Positions 34,376-43,420 of a DNA stretch of 64,000 nucleotides are shown piece after piece; within the stretch, counting starts at the first letter, position 1, and every line of letters starts with the position of its first letter. The notes under the pieces are model-generated. The model saw only the letters and a list, made by a program, of their open reading frames with translations. It searched no databases and had not been told where the DNA came from. A program made the position numbers and the translations under genes. Source of the DNA: Lachnospiraceae bacterium GAM79 (GTDB lineage Bacteria > Bacillota > Clostridia > Lachnospirales > Lachnospiraceae); assembly GCA_020735665.1 (NCBI GenBank), contig CP085928.1, positions 310,001-374,000 on the forward strand. Reading direction: 5' to 3'.

Positions 34376-34609
34376 GAAAATTACAGCCATCAGTTCCAAC
34401 TGTATGCTATATCACTGTTCAAAAAAACAATTGCTCAGTTTGTCGTTATTTGAAACACATTGCCAGCAGTAGCGAGTGTATGTCTGAGCTCGAAGAGCGA
34501 GTTTGCACGGAGCTACTGCGAATAGGGCATGTGTTTCAAATAGAAAAACGAGCATGTTTTTTGAATAGTGGTATATAGCATACAGTTGGGACTGATGGCT
34601 GTAATTTTC
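34376..34609 (-). repeat. Intergenic palindromic repeat, copy C (inverted)
   Basis: This palindrome of about 234 bp has arms of about 90 bp that are nearly identical when one is reverse complemented (for example AAAATTACAGCCATCAGT and ACTGATGGCTGTAATTTT). The core is the reverse complement of the copy B core (GAGCTCGAAGAGCGAGTTTG around 34487-34505). The 34227-34375 spacer between B and C is AT-rich with no recognised feature. Confidence 0.9.
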
Positions 34610-34631
34610 CTTATAGGTATACAACTGGCAG

Positions 34632-34661
34632 TTGTCAGAAAAAGTGGGTCTGTGGTAAACT
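34632..34661 (+). promoter_or_regulatory. Candidate promoter of pyrC
   Basis: TTGTCA (34632-34637) and TAAACT (34656-34661) are separated by 18 bp, 50 bp before the ATG. Confidence 0.45.
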
Positions 34662-34710
34662 GGCAGTGCAGGCACATGCCTGCGGATAGTATATATCAGG
34701 AGGATATTGC

Positions 34711-36000
34711 ATGTTATTAATAAAGAACGGCAGGGTTGTGGATCCTGTGACAAATACAGATCGGAAGCTTGATGTGCTGGTTGATGGTGCGGTGATCACA
34801 GAAGTGGAACAGCAGATAGATCCGGAAGCATGCAGGGAAAAGTATGGTACAGGTGATGTTCGCGTGATCGATGCGGAAGGTCTGGTGGTTGCACCGGGGC
34901 TGGTCGATACCCATGTACATTTCAGAGATCCGGGCTTTACTTATAAAGAGGACATCGAGACCGGAGCAGAGGCTGCCGCTTATGGCGGATTTACGACGGT
35001 TATCTGTATGGCAAATACGAAGCCGGCAGTTGATAATGTAGAGACACTTGAGTATATTCAGAGAAAAGGGGAAACGACCGGGATCCATGTGATCCAGACG
35101 GCGACCGTTACAAAGGATCTGAAGGGAAAAGAACTTGTGGATATGGAACTGCTGGCAGAACATGGTGCTGCCGGATTTACAGATGATGGTATTCCGATCA
35201 TGGATGAAGAAGTCTTAACGGAGGCAATGCTTCGTGCGAAAGCGCTTGATCTGCCGATCAGTCTGCATGAAGAAGATCCTGCATTTGTAAAAGGTGCAGG
35301 TGTGAATATGGGAGCAGTATCCGAGCAGCTTGGCTATGGTGGGGCTTCCAGAACAGCAGAGGATGTCATGGTCGCAAGAGACTGTATCCTTGCCCTTCAT
35401 ACAGGAGCATCTGTCTGTATTCAGCATATCAGTTCCGGAAATTCCGTTGAGTTAGTAAGGCTGGCAAAGAAGCTTGGTGCGGATGTTCATGCAGAAGCAA
35501 CACCACATCATTTTACACTGACAGAGGATGCAGTTCTGACCTATGGAACAATGGCAAGAATGAACCCACCGGTCAGAGAAGAAGCGGACCGGTTGAAGAT
35601 CATTGAAGGTATTCAGGACGGCACGATCGATATGATCGTAACCGATCATGCACCGCACAGTGCAGAAGAAAAGGCACGTCCGATGGCACAGGCACCGAGT
35701 GGGATCACAGGCCTTGAGACATCACTGGCACTGGGAATCCGTTCACTGGTACAGCCGGGCTACATCACACTTATGAAGCTTATGGAGCTGATGAGTAAGA
35801 ACCCGATGGAGTTCTACCGGATGACACCGGGCAGCATCCAGGCAGGAGCACCGGCCGATATTGTGATATTTGGAGAAAATGAAGAATGGATCGTTGAACA
35901 TTTCCATTCCAAAGCCTCGAATTCACCATTTCTTGGCTGGACACTTCCGGGAAAGCTTCATTACACGATCTGCAACGGTAAGATCGTAGCAGAGAACTAG
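34711..36000 (+). CDS. pyrC: Dihydroorotase
   Basis: This enzyme cyclises carbamoyl aspartate to dihydroorotate, the third step of pyrimidine synthesis. The 429-residue product is a type I dihydroorotase with all metal motifs: DTHVHFRDPG near 65, the region around QTATVTKD with the carbamylated-lysine type of site, then ISLHEED, HAEATPHHF and VTDHAPHS near 310. The substrate-binding ANTKP is present. AGGAGG precedes the ATG. No other pyr gene is adjacent. Confidence 0.93.
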   Translation: MLLIKNGRVVDPVTNTDRKLDVLVDGAVITEVEQQIDPEACREKYGTGDVRVIDAEGLVVAPGLVDTHVHFRDPGFTYKEDIETGAEAAAYGGFTTVICMANTKPAVDNVETLEYIQRKGETTGIHVIQTATVTKDLKGKELVDMELLAEHGAAGFTDDGIPIMDEEVLTEAMLRAKALDLPISLHEEDPAFVKGAGVNMGAVSEQLGYGGASRTAEDVMVARDCILALHTGASVCIQHISSGNSVELVRLAKKLGADVHAEATPHHFTLTEDAVLTYGTMARMNPPVREEADRLKIIEGIQDGTIDMIVTDHAPHSAEEKARPMAQAPSGITGLETSLALGIRSLVQPGYITLMKLMELMSKNPMEFYRMTPGSIQAGAPADIVIFGENEEWIVEHFHSKASNSPFLGWTLPGKLHYTICNGKIVAEN

Positions 36001-36062
36001 AACACAGGGGATACGGGTACATACAGGGAATCATACATTTTTTTGCACAGGAGGAAGAAGAA

Positions 36063-37055
36063 ATGGCAAAAGAATTAAGATGGGCAGTACTTGGTACAGG
36101 TGTAATTGCAAATGAAATGGCACAGGCACTGGAACAGATGGGTAAATCCTTATATGCGGTAGGAAACCGTACCCATGAGAAGGCAGTTGCATTTGCGGAG
36201 AAATATCATGTAACAAAGGTATATGATGATTTTCATGAGATGTTTACAGATCCGGAGATCGACATTATCTATATTACAACGCCACATAATACCCACATTG
36301 AATTCCTGAGACTGGCACTTGCAAACGGCAAGCATGTATTGTGTGAGAAGTCGATCACGCTGAACAGTGATGAATTAAATGAGGCATTGCAGATTGCAGA
36401 GGAGCATCATGTGATACTGGCGGAAGCCATGACGATCTGGCATATGCCATTATATAAGAAATTATGGGAGATCGTATCATCCGGTGAACTCGGAAAGGTT
36501 CAGATGATACAGTTGAATTTCGGAAGCTATAAAGAATATGATATGAATAATCGTTTCTTTAACATCAATCTTGCCGGTGGTGCATTGCTTGATATCGGAG
36601 TATATGCACTCAGTCTGATGCGCAGCTTCATGGCAGAGACACCGGATCAGGTGATGAGTCAGGTGCGGTTCGCACCGACAGGGACGGATGAGCAGGCAAG
36701 CATCATCCTGATGAATAAAGAACAGCAGATGGCGGCTATTACGTTGTCCATGCATTCAAAGCAGCCAAAGCGTGCAATGATCAGTTGCGAAAAAGGGTAT
36801 ATCGAGATCATGGAATATCCAAGAGCTGATAAAGCGATTATCGTAGATGCTGCAAGCGGAGCAGTTACACCGGTAGAAGCCGGTGAAACAAAGCGTGCGC
36901 TTGAATATGAGATGCGGGATATGGAAGAAGCGGTACAGTCCGGAGATGTAAGCCGGATGCAGATGCCTTTTACCGGAGATGTCATGAATATCATGACAGA
37001 CCTTCGAAAGAACTGGGGCTTAGTCTATCCGGAAGAATCAGGAAAGACGGAGTAG
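36063..37055 (+). CDS. Gfo/Idh/MocA family oxidoreductase
   Basis: The 330-residue NAD(P)-dependent dehydrogenase has an N-terminal Rossmann domain (VLGTGVIANEMAQAL, then VGNRTHEKAVAFAEKY and YITTPHNTHIEF). The catalytic-lysine motif CEKSITLN lies near residue 97, and a C-terminal alpha/beta domain follows. Family members oxidise sugars, inositols or related diols; the substrate here is unknown. GGAGGAAG precedes the ATG. Its 3' end overlaps the convergent LuxR gene by 18 bp. Confidence 0.92.
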   Translation: MAKELRWAVLGTGVIANEMAQALEQMGKSLYAVGNRTHEKAVAFAEKYHVTKVYDDFHEMFTDPEIDIIYITTPHNTHIEFLRLALANGKHVLCEKSITLNSDELNEALQIAEEHHVILAEAMTIWHMPLYKKLWEIVSSGELGKVQMIQLNFGSYKEYDMNNRFFNINLAGGALLDIGVYALSLMRSFMAETPDQVMSQVRFAPTGTDEQASIILMNKEQQMAAITLSMHSKQPKRAMISCEKGYIEIMEYPRADKAIIVDAASGAVTPVEAGETKRALEYEMRDMEEAVQSGDVSRMQMPFTGDVMNIMTDLRKNWGLVYPEESGKTE

Positions 37056-37790
37056 ATCCCATTTTGATGAGGTTCCGGTCTTTCGGAAGATATTCTGTAA
37101 GTGCTTCTGGATCGTGTTCTCACTGATCCCGAGAGTGGCTGCAATCTCATCGTTATTTGCAAATGAAAAGATCAGAGACAGGATCTCTGTCTCTCGTGGA
37201 GTAAGGTCATAGCCTTTTGCAAGTGCCGGGATACGGTTTGCAAGAGCGGTATGGCCTTTCTTTTTTTCCGGATATAGGATCTGTTCATAGGTTACGTTGA
37301 TATGTTTGCCAAGAGAACGGAAGAAGAACATATCATCGTCTGTAAAATCCCCATCGATCTTGGTCCGAAACAGCGTCAGGATACCGGAGAATTCTCCACT
37401 GCAGATCATGCTGTACTGTAAGGAATCGTAGACATGGAATTTCTGATAACAGTGCTGATAGAGAGAAGAGTTCAGACGGACATCATCATTTACCAGATCG
37501 CTTTCTCTTACAAGCTGGGATTCCCGTACATTGTTGATCCAGAGCAGATGATCCTCACTCATATGATCGATGTAGAGCAGTTCTGCTTCATAGAAATAAT
37601 CAGGAAAGCAGACCGGAGTCGGTACGATCTCAGTTCGGTTTTCCGGATTGACGGAGATAATGCTCGCATAAGTAAATGGGATCAGCAGGCGAAGCCTTGG
37701 GAGAAATTCATCTCTCAGTGCTTCATAGGATTTACATTGGTACAGCGTATATACGATATCGTTATAGATCAGAAAGTTGTTCTTTTCCAT
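37038..37790 (-). CDS. LuxR family transcriptional regulator with N-terminal sensor domain
   Basis: The 250-residue protein has a GAF-like N-terminal region (about 1-160) and a C-terminal LuxR helix-turn-helix (about 188-250: LTPRETEILSLIFSFANNDEIAATLGISENTIQKHLQNIFRKTG). The ATG at 37790 is chosen because GAAGGAGA lies just upstream; the longer frame to 37850 lacks a site. It converges on the oxidoreductase gene and overlaps its end, so mutual antisense effects are possible. Target genes are unknown. Confidence 0.85.
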   Translation of the reverse strand: MEKNNFLIYNDIVYTLYQCKSYEALRDEFLPRLRLLIPFTYASIISVNPENRTEIVPTPVCFPDYFYEAELLYIDHMSEDHLLWINNVRESQLVRESDLVNDDVRLNSSLYQHCYQKFHVYDSLQYSMICSGEFSGILTLFRTKIDGDFTDDDMFFFRSLGKHINVTYEQILYPEKKKGHTALANRIPALAKGYDLTPRETEILSLIFSFANNDEIAATLGISENTIQKHLQNIFRKTGTSSKWDLLRLS

Positions 37791-38032
37791 TGTGGGTCTC
37801 CTTCGCGTGAAATGATGTTGATTTTCAGGCAGATGCCAAGACCGCTTCATTTGCGTAGCAAGCCATCCGGTTGAAAGTTATATAAATACAATTATATATT
37901 GCAAAATACTTGTTTTCAAGTATATACTACCGAAAATGATTAGCATTTACCTCAAATTAATAATTGAAAAACAGTAGGAAATTGAGATAAGCTATAAAAC
38001 GAAAAAGAGATCAGAGAAAGGAAGCGTTGCGG

Positions 38033-38650
38033 ATGAAGGATAAAAAATATGTTATAACAATTACGAGACAGTTCGGAAGCCTTGGAAGACCAATCGCAAA
38101 ACTGATGGCAGAACAACTGGGAATAGAGTATTACGACAGAGATATCGTGGATCAGGCAGCCAAGCAGTTGAAGCTTCCCGCTTCTGTTGTAGACGAAGAA
38201 GAAGAAAGCGCAAAGAAGATCTTCAAGAATCCGTTTTCCAGAATGGTACTTCCGCTTGGCGGTGGCACGAACAGTACACAGGATGATATTTTCGATGCAC
38301 AGCAGAATATCATACGATTTCTTGCAGAGAAAAGCTCATGTGTGATCGTTGGACGCTGCTCTGACTTTATCTTAAGTGAGATGGACAATGTGATGAATAT
38401 ATTCATCTATGCTCCGTACCCGGATCGTGTTGAGAATTGTGTGAATTCGATGGGACTGGAAATCGATGAAGCCCGTAAGATGATCGTAGCCGTTGATGAG
38501 GCGCGTGATTCCTATCACATGAATTATGCCGGATATAAGCCGGGAGACATCAATCATTGTGATATCCTGATCAACAGCAGTCTGCTCGGTGTAGAAGGTA
38601 CTGCAAAGTATCTGGCAGAACTGGTACGTGAGAAGTTTATCAGTGATTAA
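38033..38650 (+). CDS. Cytidylate kinase-like family protein
   Basis: The 205-residue protein resembles the cytidylate-kinase-like group common in Clostridia: ITITRQFGSLGRPIAKLMAEQLG at the start, YYDRDIVDQAA, then IVGRCSDFIL. The classical GxxGxGK P-loop is replaced by RQFGSLGRPIAK, as is usual in this family. The true substrate is unknown and it is not the housekeeping cmk. ATG 38033 sits 8 bp after GAAAGGAAG; a TTG six bases upstream is less likely. Confidence 0.82.
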   Translation: MKDKKYVITITRQFGSLGRPIAKLMAEQLGIEYYDRDIVDQAAKQLKLPASVVDEEEESAKKIFKNPFSRMVLPLGGGTNSTQDDIFDAQQNIIRFLAEKSSCVIVGRCSDFILSEMDNVMNIFIYAPYPDRVENCVNSMGLEIDEARKMIVAVDEARDSYHMNYAGYKPGDINHCDILINSSLLGVEGTAKYLAELVREKFISD

Positions 38651-38745
38651 TAAGGATTGGATGTAATTAAAATTAAGTAGAAACTTATCATATATAATAA
38701 TTGTAAATAAGTAAATGGAATTGTAAACTAAAAGCAGTTGATACG

Positions 38746-38792
38746 AAGGCGTATCTGTAATGTCATACGGCATTGCGGATACGCCTTTTTTC
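38746..38792 (+). terminator. Terminator or attenuator hairpin before the NhaC gene
   Basis: AGGCGTATC (38747-38755) pairs with GATACGCCT (38778-38786), followed by TTTTTT. An alternative hairpin, GATACG (38740-38745) with CGTATC (38750-38755), competes for the same strand. The hairpin lies 42 bp before the antiporter start. Confidence 0.75.
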
Positions 38793-38833
38793 GTTTTACA
38801 GGAAAAAATACAAGACAGAAAGGAAGAATGGTT

Positions 38834-40189
38834 ATGACACATGGCTTAGTGGCACTGTTAATAGTGCTGATCGTAATTGTCGGTTCGATACTGACACATC
38901 GCTGCGAAGAATTTATGATCGGGGGTTCTCTGGTCGGCGCGGCATTATTATTTAAAGGTTCATTTCTGACACAATGGTGTACGATGCTTCAGGAGACGAT
39001 TTCGGAAAATGTCTGGATCGTTGTGGTATGCGGATTGTTCGGCAGCCTGATTGCCTTACTTCAGACAGCAAAGGGAAATTATGGTTTTTCTAAGCTGGTT
39101 TCCAAATTATGTAATTCAGAGCGAAAGACATTACTTACCACATTTATACTTGGTATATTGATCTTTGTAGATGATTATCTGAACGTTTTATCGATCGGTG
39201 CCTGTATGAAGGGTGTTTATGATAAACGTAAGATACCGAGAGAGACACTGGCGTTCATGCTGGATTCCACAGGTGCTCCGGTCTGTGTACTTCTTCCGTT
39301 TTCAACATGGGCAGTTTTCTATGCAAGCCTGTTTATTGATCAGCCGAGTGTGCAGGCATACGGATTCACCTCCGGTATGAAAGCGTACTTAAGTGCCATT
39401 CCATTCTGTTTTTATCCAATCATTATATTATTGATCGTATTTTTATTCTGTATGGGAATCATGCCAAAGCTTGGTGGTATGAAGAAAGCATATAAGCGTG
39501 TAGAGGAGACCGGAAAGGTCTACAGTGATGCCAGCAGAAAGTACAATCATGAAGACCGTGCAGGTTATGAAGAAGACGGAAATATCTGGGATTTCGTTAT
39601 TCCGATGGCAGTCCTTGTAGCGATCGCCATTATCACAGGTGATCTTCTTCTGGCAGTTGTACTTGCAATCGCATGTTGTATGCTGATGTATCTTCCAAGA
39701 AAGATTATAGCTGCAAATGAGATCTTTGGTGTGATTGTAAAGGGATTTGCGGATATGCTTCCAACCCTTACCTTACTGGTACTTGCGTTCTTATTGCAGA
39801 AGGTAACAGAACAGCTTAACATGACAGATTATATAATCGATCTTGCACAGCCATTATTAACAGGCTCTCTGTTCCCGATGATCACATTTATCCTTGTTGC
39901 GGCGCTTTGTTTTGCAACCGGATCCTTCTGGGGCATGAGTGCAGTCGTTGCACCGATCGTATTCCCGCTTGGCGCAGCAATCTCCGCAAACCCGGTTCTG
40001 ATCATGGCAGCAATTATCTCCGGTGGTGCATTTGGAAGCCATGCATGCTTCTACTGTGATGCAACGCTTCTGTCATCGAACAGTGCAGGTATTGATAATA
40101 TGGAACATGCAGTATCCCAGTTTCCATATGTTATGATCGCAGCTATGTTGTCGATCGTTGGTTTCCTGATCTGTGGATTTATAGTTTAG
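38834..40189 (+). CDS. Na+/H+ antiporter NhaC family protein
   Basis: The 451-residue membrane protein has about 11-12 helices and the features of the NhaC family (Na_H_antiporter): FVDDYLN near 115, DSTGAPVCVLLPFSTW near 150, and GSFWGMSAVVAPIVFPLG near 375. The family includes Na+ or amino-acid-linked exchangers; the ion is not determined. ATG 38834 fits GAAAGGAAG at 38817-38825 better than the closer ATG at 38828. An amidohydrolase follows 20 bp downstream in the same operon. Confidence 0.9.
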   Translation: MTHGLVALLIVLIVIVGSILTHRCEEFMIGGSLVGAALLFKGSFLTQWCTMLQETISENVWIVVVCGLFGSLIALLQTAKGNYGFSKLVSKLCNSERKTLLTTFILGILIFVDDYLNVLSIGACMKGVYDKRKIPRETLAFMLDSTGAPVCVLLPFSTWAVFYASLFIDQPSVQAYGFTSGMKAYLSAIPFCFYPIIILLIVFLFCMGIMPKLGGMKKAYKRVEETGKVYSDASRKYNHEDRAGYEEDGNIWDFVIPMAVLVAIAIITGDLLLAVVLAIACCMLMYLPRKIIAANEIFGVIVKGFADMLPTLTLLVLAFLLQKVTEQLNMTDYIIDLAQPLLTGSLFPMITFILVAALCFATGSFWGMSAVVAPIVFPLGAAISANPVLIMAAIISGGAFGSHACFYCDATLLSSNSAGIDNMEHAVSQFPYVMIAAMLSIVGFLICGFIV

Positions 40190-40209
40190 AGTAAAAGGGG
40201 GCATGTGAT

Positions 40210-41859
40210 ATGGCAGAATATATTATAAAGAGCCGGGCAGTATTTGATGGTCGGGCGGATAGCTGTAAGCCGCTTGCTGTCTGGATCAAAGGTGACAGGA
40301 TCAAGAAGCTCCTGCCATATGATGAGACAAATGCCGTTCCGGCGGATGTTCCGATATACGATATGGGTGACAAGCTTGTCATGCCGTCCTTTATCGATGC
40401 ACATACCCATATATTTACCGGAGCGGTAGCCGCAAGTGAATATGTATGCAACATTTTGGATGTCTGCCATTCGGAACAGGAATGTGTGGAGCAGATGGCG
40501 GCATATGTAAAGGCGCATCCCGGACAGAAGCGAATCCGCGGAACTGGATGGTTTATCGGGAACTGGACGGAGGATCGTATGCCGGACAAGCGAAGTCTGG
40601 ATGCATATTTCCCGGATACTCCGGTATATCTGGAATGTGCGGATGCACACAGCATGTGGCTGAATTCAGCAGCACTTGCTGAAGCCGGGATCAGACCGAA
40701 TCCGAGTCTTGCAAATGGCATGATCGAGACTTACCCGGATGGAGAGCTTACCGGAATGTTGATCGAACCGGAAGCCTATGCGCCCGCCATGGAAAAGTTC
40801 ATGGATTTTACGGATGAAGAAATGACAGAAATACACAGACATTTCAAACAGGTACTTGCGGAGAACGGAGTTGCAGGCTTAAGTGAGATGTTTGCAGAAG
40901 ATTATACAGAAGAGACTTATAAGAAATATGAATTGCTGAAAAAGCTGGATGATGAAGAAGGGCTGTATGCAAATGTATATGTCTACACGAAGTTATTTGG
41001 CTATACCTCATTTGAAAAGTTCTTTGAGATGAAGGAAAAACTGGATTCCAGACATTTTCAGATCACCGGTTTAAAGGGGTTTATTGATGGGGTGACGGAG
41101 ACTTATACCGGACTGCTCTTAGAGCCATATACAGACCGCCCGGATACCTGTGGGGAGAAACTTCCGCTCTGGCCGAGAGCGAAGATGCAGGAGGAGATCA
41201 CTGCGGCAAATGAGGCAGGCATACAGGTCAGACTTCATTGTATCGCAGATGGTTCTGTGCGCATGGCGCTTGATATGTACGAGGAAGCGGAAAAAAGAAC
41301 CGGAAGAAAGGATCTCAGAAATACGATCGAGCATATCGAAAATATTCATCCCGATGATATCAGGAGATTCAAGGAACTGGATGTTGTAGCATCGATGCAG
41401 CCATATCATCTGATCCTGTCCAATAATGACAAGATCGTGCGGCTTGGAAAGAAGCGGTGCAGATATGAATGGCCGATGAAAAGTATCATGAATACAGGAG
41501 CGGCATTTGCAGTCGGAACGGATTATCCGGTTGTGGGATTAGATCCATTTCAGACAATCTATGCGGCAGTGACCAGAAAGGATGCAGATGGAAGAATATC
41601 CGGTCAGAATCCGTGGGAGGTCATTGATATGGCGACAGTCTTAAAAGGATATACCTACGGAGCTGCTTACGTCTATCAGGCAGAAGACCGAACCGGTTCG
41701 ATCGAAGAAGGCAAATGTGCAAACCTCATCGTGCTGGATCGGAATCTGTTTACGATCGATTCTGAGAAGATACCGGATACCAAAGTGGTATGGAATATAT
41801 TTGAGGGACAGACGATATATGACAGACTGAATAATCTGGCAGGTGCGAGTGGAATATAA
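40210..41859 (+). CDS. Amidohydrolase family protein (YtcJ-like)
   Basis: The 549-residue metal-dependent hydrolase belongs to the amidohydrolase-3 group. DAHTHIF near residue 62 gives the first metal-binding His pair, RLHCIADG near 340 and EHIENIHP near 375 give further ligands, and GTDYPVV near 438 supplies the catalytic Asp region. The substrate is unknown; exoenzyme-like cleavage of N-acyl or amide bonds is typical. It follows the NhaC antiporter by 20 bp, so the antiporter may import its substrate, but that is inference. Confidence 0.88.
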   Translation: MAEYIIKSRAVFDGRADSCKPLAVWIKGDRIKKLLPYDETNAVPADVPIYDMGDKLVMPSFIDAHTHIFTGAVAASEYVCNILDVCHSEQECVEQMAAYVKAHPGQKRIRGTGWFIGNWTEDRMPDKRSLDAYFPDTPVYLECADAHSMWLNSAALAEAGIRPNPSLANGMIETYPDGELTGMLIEPEAYAPAMEKFMDFTDEEMTEIHRHFKQVLAENGVAGLSEMFAEDYTEETYKKYELLKKLDDEEGLYANVYVYTKLFGYTSFEKFFEMKEKLDSRHFQITGLKGFIDGVTETYTGLLLEPYTDRPDTCGEKLPLWPRAKMQEEITAANEAGIQVRLHCIADGSVRMALDMYEEAEKRTGRKDLRNTIEHIENIHPDDIRRFKELDVVASMQPYHLILSNNDKIVRLGKKRCRYEWPMKSIMNTGAAFAVGTDYPVVGLDPFQTIYAAVTRKDADGRISGQNPWEVIDMATVLKGYTYGAAYVYQAEDRTGSIEEGKCANLIVLDRNLFTIDSEKIPDTKVVWNIFEGQTIYDRLNNLAGASGI

Positions 41860-42007
41860 GCCGTTGAAAACAGACAACCGGTGGAAGATAGATTTGGCAG
41901 ATGTAAGTAGAAGGTAAGCCGGAAATCAATGGCAGAAAATATAGGATAAAGAAATAAGATGTTCTGATAACAGTATATAGATATTTTGATAACAGGAGGA
42001 TATGAGT

Positions 42008-42862
42008 ATGAGAAAGGTAAAGGTAGCGGCTACCCAGATGAGCTGTAGCTGGAATAGAGAAGAAGTGTTAGACAAGGCAGAGAAGCTGGTTCGAAAGGCA
42101 GCAGCAGAAGGTGCAAATATTATCTTGTTACAGGAATTATTTGAAACTCCGTATTTCTGTCAGAAGCAGAAATTTGAATATTTTGATCTGGCAAAGCCAC
42201 TTTCAGGAAATGCAGCAGTAAAACGATTTACCGAGGTTGCAAAAGAGCTTCAGGTTGTTCTGCCGATCAGCTTTTATGAAAAGGCAGGAAATACAGCATT
42301 TAATACAATAGCGATCATTGATGCAGATGGAACGATCCTTGGAACATATCGTAAGACCCATATCCCGGATGGACTTCCATATGCGGAGAAGTTTTATTTT
42401 ACACCGGGAGATACCGGATTTAAGGTATGGAAGACAAAATATGCAGATATCGGCGTTGGCATCTGCTGGGATCAGTGGTTTCCGGAGGCTGCCAGAAGCA
42501 TGGCACTTCTTGGCGCAGAGCTGTTATTCTATCCGACTGCGATCGGAAGCGAGCCTACATTAAATGTTGATTCCAAGTCACACTGGCAGCATGCGATGCA
42601 GGGACATGCAGCAGCCAATATTATGCCGGTGATCGCATCGAACCGTATCGGAACCGAGACGGACGATGAATCTTCAATGACATTTTACGGTTCTTCCTTT
42701 ATCGCAGATCAGACCGGAACGATCGTGGAGGAGGCAGACCGTGAGACAGAATCTGTGCTTGTCCATGAATTTGATCTGGATGCGATCGCACAGATGCGTA
42801 GAGAATGGGGCGTGTTCCGTGACCGCAGACCGGAGATGTACGGAACGCTGATGCATCATTAA
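42008..42862 (+). CDS. aguB: N-carbamoylputrescine amidase
   Basis: This nitrilase-superfamily enzyme hydrolyses N-carbamoylputrescine to putrescine, CO2 and ammonia. The 284-residue product has the Glu-Lys-Cys triad: LLQELFETPYF (Glu about 42), YRKTHIPDG (Lys about 115) and GVGICWDQWFPEAAR (Cys about 153). These flanking residues match AguB rather than generic nitrilases. ATG 42008 is used because AGGAGGA at 41994-42000 is correctly spaced for it and too close to the ATG at 42002. Agmatine deiminase (AguA) is not encoded nearby in this window. Confidence 0.88.
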   Translation: MRKVKVAATQMSCSWNREEVLDKAEKLVRKAAAEGANIILLQELFETPYFCQKQKFEYFDLAKPLSGNAAVKRFTEVAKELQVVLPISFYEKAGNTAFNTIAIIDADGTILGTYRKTHIPDGLPYAEKFYFTPGDTGFKVWKTKYADIGVGICWDQWFPEAARSMALLGAELLFYPTAIGSEPTLNVDSKSHWQHAMQGHAAANIMPVIASNRIGTETDDESSMTFYGSSFIADQTGTIVEEADRETESVLVHEFDLDAIAQMRREWGVFRDRRPEMYGTLMHH

Positions 42863-42941
42863 TATGACTTTTATAGGATAGCCGTTATTTATGAATAGCT
42901 GATATTCACAAATGACAAATGATCATAAAAGCAAAAATATT

Positions 42942-43226
42942 TCAATGATATTTTATGTATAAGATCACGCACACAAGTTCAAGAATGAAGATTGCAGGAA
43001 GCCCAATGTAGAATTTGGGCTTCCTGATTTTATGTCGGAATAACAGCATACCAAGAACGGCACCAAAGATTCCGAATACTCCGGCAAGGATCAGGTGGGC
43101 TTCCGGGATGCGCCATTTGTGATGAATGGCTTTCCATTTGTCGATGCCATACAGGAAAAACACGATCAGATTGATCAGGATATATATACTTAAGAATAAA
43201 TGATCTTTTATCAGTTCAAATAACAT
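42942..43226 (-). CDS. Small membrane protein, DUF1294 family
   Basis: The 94-residue protein has about three hydrophobic segments. The motif YGIDKWKA followed by WRIPEAHLI and GxxGAxxGMLLFRHK matches from memory the DUF1294 family. Function is unknown. GAAAGGAG lies ahead of the ATG on the minus strand. It is transcribed divergently from the GNAT gene. Confidence 0.85.
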   Translation of the reverse strand: MLFELIKDHLFLSIYILINLIVFFLYGIDKWKAIHHKWRIPEAHLILAGVFGIFGAVLGMLLFRHKIRKPKFYIGLPAIFILELVCVILYIKYH

Positions 43227-43361
43227 ATGTGGTTATACTCCTTTCATCCGTACAGACTGTTTTCACAGAGAAGAAGTTCGTTCCTTCGCAGTTTCCAGTC
43301 AAGCAGATTTTCATTATATGCATTTTAAGATGATTTTTGTGGATTGTCTATATTTATATTC

Positions 43362-43390
43362 TTGAAGCCTGTTTGATACGGGCTTATAAT
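43362..43390 (+). promoter_or_regulatory. Promoter of the GNAT gene
   Basis: TTGAAG (43362-43367) and TATAAT (43385-43390) are 17 bp apart, 31 bp before the ATG. Confidence 0.7.
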
Positions 43391-43420
43391 GATGCATAAA
43401 ATAAGAAAGAAGGACGAAAG

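Noticed and set aside
34185-34753. Small open frames on both strands inside and around palindromes B and C
   Set aside because: They arise from the palindromic repeat arms, lack ribosome binding sites and show no protein-like composition.
40179-40721. 180-codon minus-strand frame over the amidohydrolase gene
   Set aside because: It is antisense to a gene with full catalytic motifs and has low-complexity Ser/Arg composition.
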